Shown here: in pieces, positions 15,183-23,598 of the stretch
Position numbering within the stretch: the stretch's first letter is position 1
How the letters are laid out: the number at the start of each line of letters is the position of its first letter
Source of the DNA: an uncultured Paracoccaceae bacterium
GTDB lineage: Bacteria; Pseudomonadota; Alphaproteobacteria; Rhodobacterales; Rhodobacteraceae
Assembly: GCA_937916485.1 (NCBI GenBank)
Contig: CALFSV010000420.1
Location: forward strand, 1-25,800
Direction: 5' to 3'
Length of the DNA stretch: 25,800 bases
The notes under the pieces: model-generated
The model's database searches: none
Told to the model about the DNA's origin: nothing
The model's input: the letters and a program-made list of their open reading frames with translations, nothing else
Translations under genes and position numbers: made by a program

Positions 15183-17525
15183 ATGACAGTCAAACAGATT
15201 TTCGACACGATGGATTACGGCCCTGCCCCGGAGAGCGCAGCCGAGGCACTGGCCTGGCTGGTGGATATGGGCGACCGCTTTGGCTGCTTTATCAACGGCG
15301 CGTTTACTCCGCCCGGCACCACCTTAGAGAGCCGCAACCCGGCGACGGGCGAAGTGCTGGCCCATGTGACCCAGGCAAGCCAGGCGGATGTGGATGCGGC
15401 TGTGGTTGCAGCCCGCAAGGCCCAGCCCAAGTGGGCAAAGCTGGGCGGTCCGGGTCGGGCCCGGGTGCTCTATGCCATTGCCCGCCTGTTGCAGAAGCAT
15501 TCCCGCCTGTTTGCGGTGCTTGAGACGCTCGACAATGGCAAGCCGATCCGCGAAAGCCGCGATATCGATGTGCCCCTTGCCCAGCGCCACTTCTATTTCC
15601 ACGCGGGCCTGGCCCAGTTGATGGACAGCGAAATGCCGGGCCAAGAGCCGCTGGGTGTCTGCGGTCAGATCGTGCCCTGGAATTTTCCCCTGTTGATGCT
15701 GGCCTGGAAGATCGCTCCTGCGCTGGCGGCTGGCAATACGGTGGTTCTCAAGCCGGCCGAGTATACCTCGCTGACCGCCATGCTTTTTGCGGATATTTGC
15801 CGTCAGGCCGGGGTGCCTAAGGGGGTGGTGAACATCGTGACCGGCGACGGTGCCGTCGGTGAAATGATCGTGGCCGCCGAGGTGGACAAGATCGCCTTTA
15901 CCGGGTCAACCGCCGTGGGCCGCCGCATTCGGGAGGCCACTGCTGGATCGGGCAAGGCGCTGACATTGGAACTGGGGGGTAAATCCCCCTATATCGTCTT
16001 TGACGATGCCGACCTCGACAGCGCGGTCGAAGGTCTTGTCGATGCGATCTGGTTCAATCAGGGGCAAGTCTGCTGTGCAGGATCCCGCCTTTTGGTGCAG
16101 GAAGGAATTGCCGAGACCTTTCATGCCAAGCTGCGCGACCGGATGGACAAACTGCGTATCGGCGACCCGCTGGACAAATGCATCGACGTGGGCGCCATCG
16201 TCGACCCGGTGCAGCTTGCCTCGATCACCCGACTGGTGGAGGCCAATCCGGAGGGCACCCATTACCGCGCCGCCTGTCCCCTGCCTGCCCGGGGGGCCTT
16301 TTACCCGCCCACCCTGATCACCGGCCTGTCGACCTCTTCCCCCCTGATGCAGGAAGAGATCTTTGGCCCGGTCCTGGTGGCGACGACGTTCCGCACGCCG
16401 GATGAGGCTGTCCAGATTGCCAACAACACCCGCTACGGCCTTGCCGCGACGGTCTGGAGCGAGAACATCAATCTTGCCCTCGATATCGCGCCCAAGCTGG
16501 CGGCCGGTGTTGTCTGGATCAATGGCACCAACATGTTCGACGCCGCCGCCCCCTTTGGCGGGGTTCGCGAATCCGGCTTTGGCCGTGAGGGCGGTTGGGA
16601 AGGGTTGCAGGCCTACTCCAGACCCAGGGGCAGCGTGGCAAAGCTGAAGCCTGTCCCGCCCCGGGAAGGCGAAGGCAGCCCTGAGGAGGGGCTGGACCGG
16701 ACTGCAAAGCTATATGTGGGGGGCAAGCAGGCCCGCCCGGATGGCGGCTATTCCCGACCGGTCTACGGCCCGCGCGGCGCTTTGCTGGGTCATGCCAGCC
16801 TCGCCAACCGCAAAGACATCCGCAACGCCGTTGAAGCCACCGGGGCGGCCAAAGGGTGGGCCAAGACAACAGGCCATCTACGTGCCCAGATCCTGTATTA
16901 CATCGCCGAGAACCTGTCGGCCCGCGCCGCGGAATTCGCCAAGCGGATTGACGCCCTGCAAGGGGGCCGTTCAGGTGAGAAAGAGGTGGAGGCTTCGATC
17001 ACCCGCCTGTTCACCTATGCCGCCTGGGCGGACAAGTTCGATGGGCAGGCCCATGGCGTCCCCATCCGGGGTGTGGCCCTCGCCATGCGCGAGCCTGTGG
17101 GCGTGATCGGTGCGCTTTGTCCTGATGACGTCCCGCTGTTGGGGTTGGTGTCGGTCATGGCCCCGGCCATCGCAATGGGCAACCGGGTGGTGCTGGTGGC
17201 CTCAGAGCCCTACCCCCTGGCCGCCACGGACTTTTACCAGGTGCTGGAAACGTCGGACGTTCCGGCAGGCGTGGTCAACATCCTGACGGGCAGCCATGCC
17301 GAGTTGGCCCCGACGCTTGCCACCCATATGGACGTGGACGCGGTCTGGTCCTTTTCCTCGTCCCCGGTGTCGGCCGAGATTGAACGGCGATCGGTGTCCA
17401 ACCTCAAGCGGACCTGGGTCAACAATGGCCAGGACCGGGACTGGATGGCCCTTTTGGGCGAAGGTCGCCCTTTCCTTGAGGCGTCGACAGAGGTCAAATC
17501 TATCTGGATACCCTACGGCGAATAG
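15183..17525 (+). CDS. Two-domain aldehyde dehydrogenase (ALDH16-type)
   Basis: This 780-residue protein is a fusion of two aldehyde dehydrogenase domains. The first (about 30-490) is catalytically complete: VPWNFPL (Asn167), LELGGKSP (Glu263), and FNQGQVCCAG, where Cys297 aligns with the nucleophile. The second (about 507-780) begins with TAKLYVGGKQARPDGGYSRPV and keeps a cofactor-domain-like order. Around the expected nucleophile it instead has VSNLKRTWVNNGQD, with no Cys. That design is known for ALDH16, including a bacterial ALDH16 from Loktanella, a marine rhodobacterium. It lies in one unit with deoC, so acetaldehyde is a likely substrate. The start is inferred from protein homology, since the upstream ribosome binding site is poor and the open frame continues far to the left. 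Confidence 0.93.
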   Translation: MTVKQIFDTMDYGPAPESAAEALAWLVDMGDRFGCFINGAFTPPGTTLESRNPATGEVLAHVTQASQADVDAAVVAARKAQPKWAKLGGPGRARVLYAIARLLQKHSRLFAVLETLDNGKPIRESRDIDVPLAQRHFYFHAGLAQLMDSEMPGQEPLGVCGQIVPWNFPLLMLAWKIAPALAAGNTVVLKPAEYTSLTAMLFADICRQAGVPKGVVNIVTGDGAVGEMIVAAEVDKIAFTGSTAVGRRIREATAGSGKALTLELGGKSPYIVFDDADLDSAVEGLVDAIWFNQGQVCCAGSRLLVQEGIAETFHAKLRDRMDKLRIGDPLDKCIDVGAIVDPVQLASITRLVEANPEGTHYRAACPLPARGAFYPPTLITGLSTSSPLMQEEIFGPVLVATTFRTPDEAVQIANNTRYGLAATVWSENINLALDIAPKLAAGVVWINGTNMFDAAAPFGGVRESGFGREGGWEGLQAYSRPRGSVAKLKPVPPREGEGSPEEGLDRTAKLYVGGKQARPDGGYSRPVYGPRGALLGHASLANRKDIRNAVEATGAAKGWAKTTGHLRAQILYYIAENLSARAAEFAKRIDALQGGRSGEKEVEASITRLFTYAAWADKFDGQAHGVPIRGVALAMREPVGVIGALCPDDVPLLGLVSVMAPAIAMGNRVVLVASEPYPLAATDFYQVLETSDVPAGVVNILTGSHAELAPTLATHMDVDAVWSFSSSPVSAEIERRSVSNLKRTWVNNGQDRDWMALLGEGRPFLEASTEVKSIWIPYGE

Positions 17526-17559
17526 GGAGGCCCAACTAGAAGCGAGGCAGCCTGCAGCC

Positions 17560-18180
17560 CTAACGCCGCCAGCTGCGGAACCAGCGCGAAATGCCAGCCC
17601 GCTGCTCGTCGAAAACGCTGTCGATCTGGTCCAGCCGGGGCTGGATACGCCGCGCCCGAAACCGACGCCAGCGAACGGTGACAGCCCAGCCAATGGCAAA
17701 GAGAACGGTCAGGAAGATGATGTTGAACCAGGGGATCAACCGCGCCTCGGGATCGGCGACCGGGCGGATATCGATGGCGTTGGGGTAGACCGTCAGGTAA
17801 CGGATCCGCCAGCCATAATGGGTGACGACCGCCCAGCGCGGCACTTCGGTCGTCGAAGTCAGATCCTCGGCCTCGGCCTGCAGGTCAGAGCTGTCGAACT
17901 TGAAATAAGGCGGCCAGATCCAGCCCGTATCCTCGTTGCGATAGACCATCACCCTGCCATTGTAGCGGACAGTGTTGATCAGGCGCAGATCGCGTGTTGC
18001 AGCCTCAGCGCTGCCGCTGTCGGCCTGAGCATAGAACAGGCGGTTGTAGGCAGTGAAATCGGTGCGGATCACTTCGGTCGAGACCACCCGCACGATGTCG
18101 CGCTGGGGCAGGACGTAGGACAGGAAGGCTGCCAGCAACGCCAGCACGAGTAACCGGAAGGTCCATTTGATATAGGTCAT
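17560..18180 (-). CDS. DUF1523 family membrane protein
   Basis: The 206-residue protein matches the DUF1523 family, uncharacterised membrane proteins of alphaproteobacteria. A hydrophobic helix near the N-terminus (about 6-24) is followed by a 125-residue domain with YNGRVMVYRNEDTGWIWPPYFKFD and PRWAVVTHYGWRIRYLTVYPNA, probably in the periplasm. A second helix (about 149-168) leads to a basic tail (RWRRFRARR) in the cytoplasm. It is the last gene of the eight-gene unit that includes a AAA+ ATPase, and its stop is 34 bp from the convergent ALDH gene. The function is not known. Confidence 0.85.
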   Translation of the reverse strand: MTYIKWTFRLLVLALLAAFLSYVLPQRDIVRVVSTEVIRTDFTAYNRLFYAQADSGSAEAATRDLRLINTVRYNGRVMVYRNEDTGWIWPPYFKFDSSDLQAEAEDLTSTTEVPRWAVVTHYGWRIRYLTVYPNAIDIRPVADPEARLIPWFNIIFLTVLFAIGWAVTVRWRRFRARRIQPRLDQIDSVFDEQRAGISRWFRSWRR

Positions 18181-18211
18181 GGGGCCAGGCCCTCTGTCGG
18201 CTGTGAGTTGA

Positions 18212-18475
18212 TCAGGTGTAGTTTACCAGATAGAGGATTGTCCCCACGATCACCATGGGGATCACGTAGACGCCAAGGATAAGGCGACGACGGAGCGAGC
18301 TGTCGTAGTCTTTCAATCCGGCCCGGACATAGGCGTCTTTGTCACCATTGGCCCCTTCTTCCAGCCAAGCGGTCTCAAGCTTACCCTTACGCACGGCGCG
18401 AGAATAAAGCGAAACGCTGACGTAGATCACGCTCAGCACCACGAAGGCCATGAAGAACAGCCGGATCACGCCCAT
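18212..18475 (-). CDS. Small two-helix membrane protein
   Basis: The 87-residue product has two hydrophobic helices, about 4-24 and 64-85. They are separated by a hydrophilic stretch of about 38 residues with many charges (RAVRKGKLETAWLEEG and KDYDSSLRRR). I do not recognise the family. The gene starts 3 bp after the stop of the 464-residue gene and is followed by the DUF1523 gene 31 bp later, so it is very likely co-transcribed and coupled to them. A structural or anchoring role in a membrane complex is plausible. Confidence 0.8.
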   Translation of the reverse strand: MGVIRLFFMAFVVLSVIYVSVSLYSRAVRKGKLETAWLEEGANGDKDAYVRAGLKDYDSSLRRRLILGVYVIPMVIVGTILYLVNYT

Positions 18476-18478
18476 CGT

Positions 18479-19873
18479 CTAACTCCTTCTCACTGCGCCC
18501 CAGGGGCCAACCCGTTCGATCAGGGTGTCGGTCTGGGCATCGTCATCGGTTCCGTTTCTGGTTCCGCCCCAAGGCGATGCAGCCGCGCCGCCGGGTTCGG
18601 TCATGGATGCCTCGTGCCCGAAAAGGGCAGCCCGGGTGCCAGCCTTGTCCACCATATATTCGCTGGCCAGAAAGTCAGCGACATAAGCCTGCTTAGCCTC
18701 GGGCCAGCCTGCATAAGCGCGGTAGAACGCCTCTTTGTGGCAGATGAACAATTGCCGGATATCCAGGGGCGAAAGCTCGGCCAGAAGCATATTGACCAAA
18801 TCGGCGTCGGGCACGTCGCGGGCGCGCAGCGTATAGAAATAGGCCGGGTGGTCGCTGTCGATGCTGGGCCAGGCGCCATCTTCCTCGGCCCAGCGGGCCA
18901 GGGCAGCAAGGCCCTTCCACTCGGGCGGAAGGAGTTGGGCGTAGCGGCGACCCAAAAGGCGCAGGTCGCGCCGGCTTGCCCCTTCAAGGTTTTCGCCCAT
19001 GACCCCAGCCAGTTCGGCAACCACAAAGTCCATTTTCTGGTGGAGGATCGCGGCGGCGTCGATGCCACGGGCCTTCACGATCGGCTCTGCCAGTTCGTTG
19101 TCCTGCAGGAACCGCGCAATGGCGGAACGGTCCGAAAAGTCCATCACCTGCGCGATGGGCAAGGTGCCAAGATCGGCCTTGCCCCCGGCTGCAATCAATG
19201 CGGGGTTGGCCACCCCTCGAAACATGTAGATGCCGCCGAAATGAGAAGTCCAGAAATTGTCCTGGGCAAAGGTCATTTCAGACAGCCGCACCGGATTGCG
19301 GGTCAGATCGCCGGTTTCCTTGGCCAGACCGATCATCTGGCCAATCAGAACGTCGTCCCACCAGGCGTTCTCTTCCGTCTTGAACCGGTCGATCATCGCC
19401 CCCAGATTTTTCGCGGTCGCAACGGTGCCCGTCGTCGTGTCAGCCTCGACCGTGATCTTGCGAATGTCGAACAGGCGGGCCGGTGCTTCGACCGTATAGA
19501 CCGAATTCACCAGCTCGCCCGCCACCGCATCGCGGGTCGTCAGGGCAAATAGCTGGGCAAGGTTGTCATTGATGAACTGACGCAGAATGCCCCGCGACGT
19601 CGAGAACGATGCGTTGAGAAGGGGGGCCGTCCGTTGGTCGGTGGTCAAAAGGATGAACTGTCGGTTCACCCCTTCCTGATTGAGGTAACGGTCATCGTTG
19701 AAGGCGTCGCCGATCTCTGGCGAAAATCCTGAAATGTCGATGTGGAACTCGGTCAAATCGGTCTCTTTGCCCGTCAGCGCCTTGAGCGCACGGTTGTACC
19801 GCTCAACCAGAACCGGGGAATCGACCCGGATGAGGTTGCCGAACATCAGCCCCTTTTCGATCAATCGGCGCAT
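18479..19873 (-). CDS. Uncharacterised soluble protein (resembles DUF6638)
   Basis: The 464-residue protein has no membrane helix and no signal peptide. Features include an N-terminal RRLIEKGLMFGNLIRVDSP and RYNRALKALTGKETDLTEFHIDISGFSPEIGD, an Asp-rich middle, and a C-terminal half with LLGRRYAQLLPPEWKGLAALARWAEEDGAW. I associate this pattern with DUF6638 from memory and cannot confirm the number. The last 40 residues are polar and disordered-looking (EPGGAAASPWGGTRNG). The start at 19873 has an AGAGGGGG ribosome binding site close upstream. It sits within the AAA+ operon, 52 bp after the small membrane gene, so a role as a partner of the ATPase is likely. No catalytic motif was seen. Confidence 0.8.
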   Translation of the reverse strand: MRRLIEKGLMFGNLIRVDSPVLVERYNRALKALTGKETDLTEFHIDISGFSPEIGDAFNDDRYLNQEGVNRQFILLTTDQRTAPLLNASFSTSRGILRQFINDNLAQLFALTTRDAVAGELVNSVYTVEAPARLFDIRKITVEADTTTGTVATAKNLGAMIDRFKTEENAWWDDVLIGQMIGLAKETGDLTRNPVRLSEMTFAQDNFWTSHFGGIYMFRGVANPALIAAGGKADLGTLPIAQVMDFSDRSAIARFLQDNELAEPIVKARGIDAAAILHQKMDFVVAELAGVMGENLEGASRRDLRLLGRRYAQLLPPEWKGLAALARWAEEDGAWPSIDSDHPAYFYTLRARDVPDADLVNMLLAELSPLDIRQLFICHKEAFYRAYAGWPEAKQAYVADFLASEYMVDKAGTRAALFGHEASMTEPGGAAASPWGGTRNGTDDDAQTDTLIERVGPWGAVRRS

Positions 19874-19925
19874 GTTGCCCCCTCTGACCGCACCGCCAGA
19901 TCATACTGCGGCGTATGGCACCATA

Positions 19926-20258
19926 CTACCATTTCTCAGTCACCCAGAACTTAGGCAGGCCAGATAGCGAAAGCACCATGATTGGGCCCCACAATAGTGC
20001 CGAAATCAGCCCCAGGCGCAGAAAATGGGCCATGGCCGGCACGATCCCTTCCTCGAACAGGACGCCGATCGGCACCCCTTGCAGGACATAGAGCAAAAAG
20101 AAGAATCCAGTCCCCAGCGCCAGCATGACCAAGGTGGCCACGAAGGCGAGGATCATCAGGGGCCGGACGCCTTCGGGAAACACAAGGCTCAGGCCACGCG
20201 GAACCAGCCAGCCCACCATCGCCAGCACCAACGCCGGGACAATCAGCCCCTCAGCCAT
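19926..20258 (-). CDS. Small membrane protein with three hydrophobic segments
   Basis: The 110-residue protein has hydrophobic segments at about 4-26, 33-58 and 78-97 and a short polar end (LPKFWVTEKW). I do not recognise the family. The ATG at 20258 was chosen, although the open frame extends to 20372 inside the ATPase gene: it gives a clean membrane protein and its first codons overlap the ATPase stop by 8 bp, so translation is probably coupled. It is one of three small membrane proteins in this cluster. Confidence 0.8.
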   Translation of the reverse strand: MAEGLIVPALVLAMVGWLVPRGLSLVFPEGVRPLMILAFVATLVMLALGTGFFFLLYVLQGVPIGVLFEEGIVPAMAHFLRLGLISALLWGPIMVLSLSGLPKFWVTEKW

Positions 20259-22197
20259 TGCCCTGCGCCTTCTGGGCGACAAAGCGCCGCTTGGCCTCCT
20301 CGGTGCGGCCAAAGTCACGGACCATGTTCTCGATTGCCACTTCGTCCGACTTGTCCGCATAGCGAAATTCACTATCGGCGTAGCGGTTGATTTCCTGAAT
20401 GACCATTTCGACGGAGATCGGTTTGCGCAGGCTTTCGATCATGCTGGATTTGGTGTCGTAGTCTTTGAAAAGGAAACGCTCAGGGTTTTCCATCCATTCG
20501 TCGGGCAGTTCAAAGTCCATTGCCCGCACCTTGACCGCATCGGTGATGTTCTTGATCGCCCGACCCGTAAAGCGGGGATCGGCCTCCTGAATGCCCTTGA
20601 GGTAAGTCCCCAGTTTGGTGATCGTATCCAGCTTGCCAATATCGCGGCTCACCCGCTCATAGACCCTGATCAGTCCGTCCTCTTTGGGGCGGTTGTGGCT
20701 TTCAAAGCTGGCGGCGACAGCCTTCTTGATCTCCTGCGCGGCAAAGAGCTCGTGTTCCCCAAGTGGGATGTCATGCTTTTTGCCCAGAAGCAGGCTGAGA
20801 ATGTCGACATAGTCTTCGCGGGTCTGGGGACCATCGACAAGGAACCGGGCCCCAGCCCGCTGGCGCAGGGCATCATCGACGTTTTCAGGATAGTTCGAGA
20901 ACATGCCAAAGGTGCAATTACCCCGAACCACCGTATTCGCCCCGGCAAAGGCATCCATCAACACCGCTGTAATCTCAAGCTGGCCAGCGCTGGATTGCCG
21001 GTCGCCCCGCTTGCCGGCCAGCGTGTCGATATCGTCGATCGTGCCAAAGCCGATGACACCGGGATCGATGATGCTGTCGATAAAGGCGCGGGCGTTCTGG
21101 CCCGACTTGCCCTGATAGCTGTCGATATTGTCAGTCGACAGGTTCTGGTAGCGAAACACATAACCTGCGACCTGACAGTAGTCGTTGATCAGGCCCGCCA
21201 TCATCTGGATCAGCGTCGTCTTGCCAGTGCCCGGCGCGCCATCGCCCATAAAGGTAAAGATAAAGCCGCCAAGTTCGGCAAAGGGGTTCCTCCGGCGCTC
21301 GAAATCATAGGCCATCAGCATCTTGGCCAGACGCAGCGCCTGATACTTAGCGATATGGTTGCCCACAACTTCGTGGGGCTTCTTGAAGGTCATGGTCAGG
21401 GCAGAGCCGCGGGCCTTGCGGGCCGGTGTGAACCCTTCGATATTGAGGCCATCAGCCTCGACCTTCCAATGCGCGGCGACAAAAGGCTCCAGCCTGGGCG
21501 CATTGGCGGCGCGGCCCGCGACCTTGGTCATCAGGGCCTCTGCAAAGGCCAGCACTGTCGCGACAAGGCGGGGTTCGGTGGTGGCAAAGGCGGCGATGTC
21601 CTGATCAAGCTCCCAAAGGGCGCCGTGCAGGGCAAGCTGGCCGTTCTCGGTCAGCACCTCTTCGACATCGCCAATCTCGACCGTATCTTCGCCCGCGTGG
21701 CTGGCCAGCAGGAATGCCGTCGCATTGGCGAAAGTATATAGGGTGACGAGCGCCTCGGCAGTCAGCATCTCGGAAAATGCCGCCCGCTTGTCCTGCGCCA
21801 GTGCCCCGGCAAGGTTAGAGCGTTTGAGGTCGGCCAGACCGGTCAGGTCAGAGTATTGCTCACCCACGGCGAGGGCGATGGCAACTGCGCGGCGCAGGGT
21901 CGATTGCACCGCGGCCTCAACCGGCGTCACCAGTCCCTCGCCACCGTTGACGCCCTCGATCCGGGGCAAAAGCTGGACCCCTTCGGGACGGGCCTGGCGC
22001 CGGGTGACCAATCCGGGCGTGGTTGAGCGAAAGGCACGTCGGGTTCCGATGCCTGGCGACCGTTCCGGGGCTGGCTCGCTCTCTGCCGATGCGATCCGAG
22101 GGGCGTGATCAAATCCTTCCAGCATCGCAAGGGCAGCTGCGTAATGCTTGCGGATGTCTTCCTCGCGCAGTTCCATCTGATCGCTTGTCTGGCTCAT
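20251..22197 (-). CDS. AAA+ family ATPase with large N-terminal extension
   Basis: The 648-residue protein has one AAA+ module at about residues 305-540. Walker A is GDGAPGTGKTT (318-328, Lys326). Walker B is VIGFGTIDDIDT (381-392), where IDDID replaces the common DE-type ending. A sensor 1 Asn lies in MFSNYPENVDDALRQRAGARF (Asn435), which resembles classical AAA ATPases such as Vps4 and FtsH and includes Arg446 and Arg452 as candidate arginine-finger residues. Helices for the lid follow, with FTGRAIKNITDAV (sensor 2). The first 300 residues are not recognised and contain a polar stretch (about 35-75). There is no membrane helix or protease domain, so it probably remodels a protein or complex. 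The ribosome binding site GGAAG is 6 nt upstream. Confidence 0.92.
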   Translation of the reverse strand: MSQTSDQMELREEDIRKHYAAALAMLEGFDHAPRIASAESEPAPERSPGIGTRRAFRSTTPGLVTRRQARPEGVQLLPRIEGVNGGEGLVTPVEAAVQSTLRRAVAIALAVGEQYSDLTGLADLKRSNLAGALAQDKRAAFSEMLTAEALVTLYTFANATAFLLASHAGEDTVEIGDVEEVLTENGQLALHGALWELDQDIAAFATTEPRLVATVLAFAEALMTKVAGRAANAPRLEPFVAAHWKVEADGLNIEGFTPARKARGSALTMTFKKPHEVVGNHIAKYQALRLAKMLMAYDFERRRNPFAELGGFIFTFMGDGAPGTGKTTLIQMMAGLINDYCQVAGYVFRYQNLSTDNIDSYQGKSGQNARAFIDSIIDPGVIGFGTIDDIDTLAGKRGDRQSSAGQLEITAVLMDAFAGANTVVRGNCTFGMFSNYPENVDDALRQRAGARFLVDGPQTREDYVDILSLLLGKKHDIPLGEHELFAAQEIKKAVAASFESHNRPKEDGLIRVYERVSRDIGKLDTITKLGTYLKGIQEADPRFTGRAIKNITDAVKVRAMDFELPDEWMENPERFLFKDYDTKSSMIESLRKPISVEMVIQEINRYADSEFRYADKSDEVAIENMVRDFGRTEEAKRRFVAQKAQGNG

Positions 22198-22257
22198 CGC
22201 ATCTTCCGTTTTCCTGGCGGCGGCTCGGAACCCGCCTTAATTCGTTCACTCATTCGT

Positions 22258-22279
22258 AAGGTGGGTCATGACCCACCTT
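22258..22279. repeat. REP-like palindromic hairpin, copy 2
   Basis: Arms AAGGTGGGTC and GACCCACCTT are separated by AT. The element differs from the copy at 6965-6986 only at the centre. It lies in the 80-bp gap between the 373-residue gene and the AAA+ gene, directly beside the stop codon of the former (22278-22280). It may set relative mRNA levels of the two halves of the operon. Confidence 0.75.
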
Positions 22280-23399
22280 ACCTGTAACTCAGCACGCGCC
22301 CCTGATCGTTGACCACGAATTTGCGGACATCGTGAAACCCCGGTGGATTGAGTTCGGCGAGGGCCTGATACGGCCGTTCTGGCAAAATGATGGACCGCTC
22401 CATCCGTGTTGCACCTGTCTCGACCCCCTTGTTGGCAAAGGGATCCAGGGCAAATATCTGCCGCTCGACCGTGCCGAACCAGCCAGAGCGTTCCTTTTCA
22501 ACTCTCTCGCTGACCAGTTCTTCCTCGGTCCAGACAAGGGCCCAATCCTCGCCCACGGGTGCCTTTGCACTGGCAAGAACATCACGGATCGGACCAAGTT
22601 GCTGGGTGAATGCGTGCGAATACATCGGACCGATGTGAAACCGGCGTAGCCGCGTCGGGTGCAGATCGTCAAAGTCTCGATCAAAGCCGGTGGCAATCGT
22701 CAACAGCTTAAGGCCGCCGAGCGCCTGCGCCATGAGATGGGCCTGCGCCTCGGGCCAGCGCTTTTCGTCCTTGGGCAGGCCGGTGCGGCCCGTGTCCTCG
22801 ACTTCCATCAGGTAGATGACTGGCAGGTTGACCGCGCTGTCGTAGACCGCCCAGCGGATCAGGTAGCGCCTGCGGACACCGCTGTTGCCCAGCCAGATCG
22901 CCTCGGGGTCGTTGCGGCCCCAGAACAGGCCACCCTTGACCAGTTCCTGATAATAAAGCCGCTGGCTAAGGGCATATTGCAGTTTGGTAGGAATGGCCTG
23001 CTCACCCACGATTGAGCGCACCATGTCGTCCTTGAGGGCCGAAACCGACGGCATCGACGCCAGATGGCCTGGGGCCTGCAGGGCATCATTGGCCATTTCC
23101 ATAAGCTCGGAAAAAACCGGGAAACCACTTTCGACCCGGTCAAACGTTAGTTTGCCGGCATGGGTGAAGCGGCCCGAAAAGTGGTACTTATGGGCCAGAG
23201 CCCGAAACGTCAGGCCCAGGCCCACAAGGTAGCGGGCCAGCGCCTCGACTTCGGGTCGGGACAGGCGGCCTTCGGCCTCCATCGTAGCGGCGACCCTGCC
23301 AAGGTGACCGGTGATCTTGTCGAACTTGCCAAAATAGCGCCGGGTGACACGGGTGTCTTCCAGCTCAAAATGGTCAAGCGACAGATCACTCGTCGCCAT
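22278..23399 (-). CDS. Uncharacterised soluble protein in AAA+ operon
   Basis: The 373-residue protein has no membrane helix and no recognised domain. It begins with ATSDLSLDHFELEDTRVTRRYFGKFDKITGH and contains YLMEVEDTGR, FDRDFDDLHPTRLRRFHIGPMYSHAFT and DWALVWTEEELVSERV, suggestive of a compact alpha/beta protein. The first ATG in frame (23447) is rejected in favour of 23399, which has GAGAG about 6 nt upstream and overlaps the end of the small membrane gene by 14 bp. It is downstream of the coiled-coil and small membrane genes and upstream of the ATPase, so it is likely part of the same complex. No catalytic residues can be named. Confidence 0.78.
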   Translation of the reverse strand: MATSDLSLDHFELEDTRVTRRYFGKFDKITGHLGRVAATMEAEGRLSRPEVEALARYLVGLGLTFRALAHKYHFSGRFTHAGKLTFDRVESGFPVFSELMEMANDALQAPGHLASMPSVSALKDDMVRSIVGEQAIPTKLQYALSQRLYYQELVKGGLFWGRNDPEAIWLGNSGVRRRYLIRWAVYDSAVNLPVIYLMEVEDTGRTGLPKDEKRWPEAQAHLMAQALGGLKLLTIATGFDRDFDDLHPTRLRRFHIGPMYSHAFTQQLGPIRDVLASAKAPVGEDWALVWTEEELVSERVEKERSGWFGTVERQIFALDPFANKGVETGATRMERSIILPERPYQALAELNPPGFHDVRKFVVNDQGRVLSYR

Positions 23400-23598
23400 G
23401 ATCACTCTCGTCAGGGGTCCGCACGAGGCGCGAGGCCCCTTCGGCAAGGCTTAGCCCTACCACAAGGGCAACAAGCGGGGCGAAAGGCAGACCCTGCTTG
23501 ATATACACCACCGCTCCGCCACCAAAAATCGCCGCCTGAACCCAGAAGTTAGGCCATGAGGAAGGACGCCCGATGATCGCCGTTCGGTTCAGGATCAC
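23386..23598 (-). CDS. Small membrane protein
   Basis: The 70-residue protein has a hydrophobic stretch at about 19-53 that could form one long or two short helices (FWVQAAIFGGGAVVYIKQG and FAPLVALVVGLSLAEGA), with an acidic end (TPDESDHGDE). Its start codon overlaps the stop of the coiled-coil gene (ATGA at 23595-23598), and its end overlaps the next gene by 14 bp. I do not recognise the family. The tight overlap on both sides supports that it is real and produced with its neighbours. Confidence 0.75.
   Translation of the reverse strand: MILNRTAIIGRPSSWPNFWVQAAIFGGGAVVYIKQGLPFAPLVALVVGLSLAEGASRLVRTPDESDHGDE

Noticed and set aside
20125..21741. 538-codon plus-strand frame
   Set aside because: It is antisense to the AAA+ ATPase gene, whose Walker and sensor motifs show the true strand.
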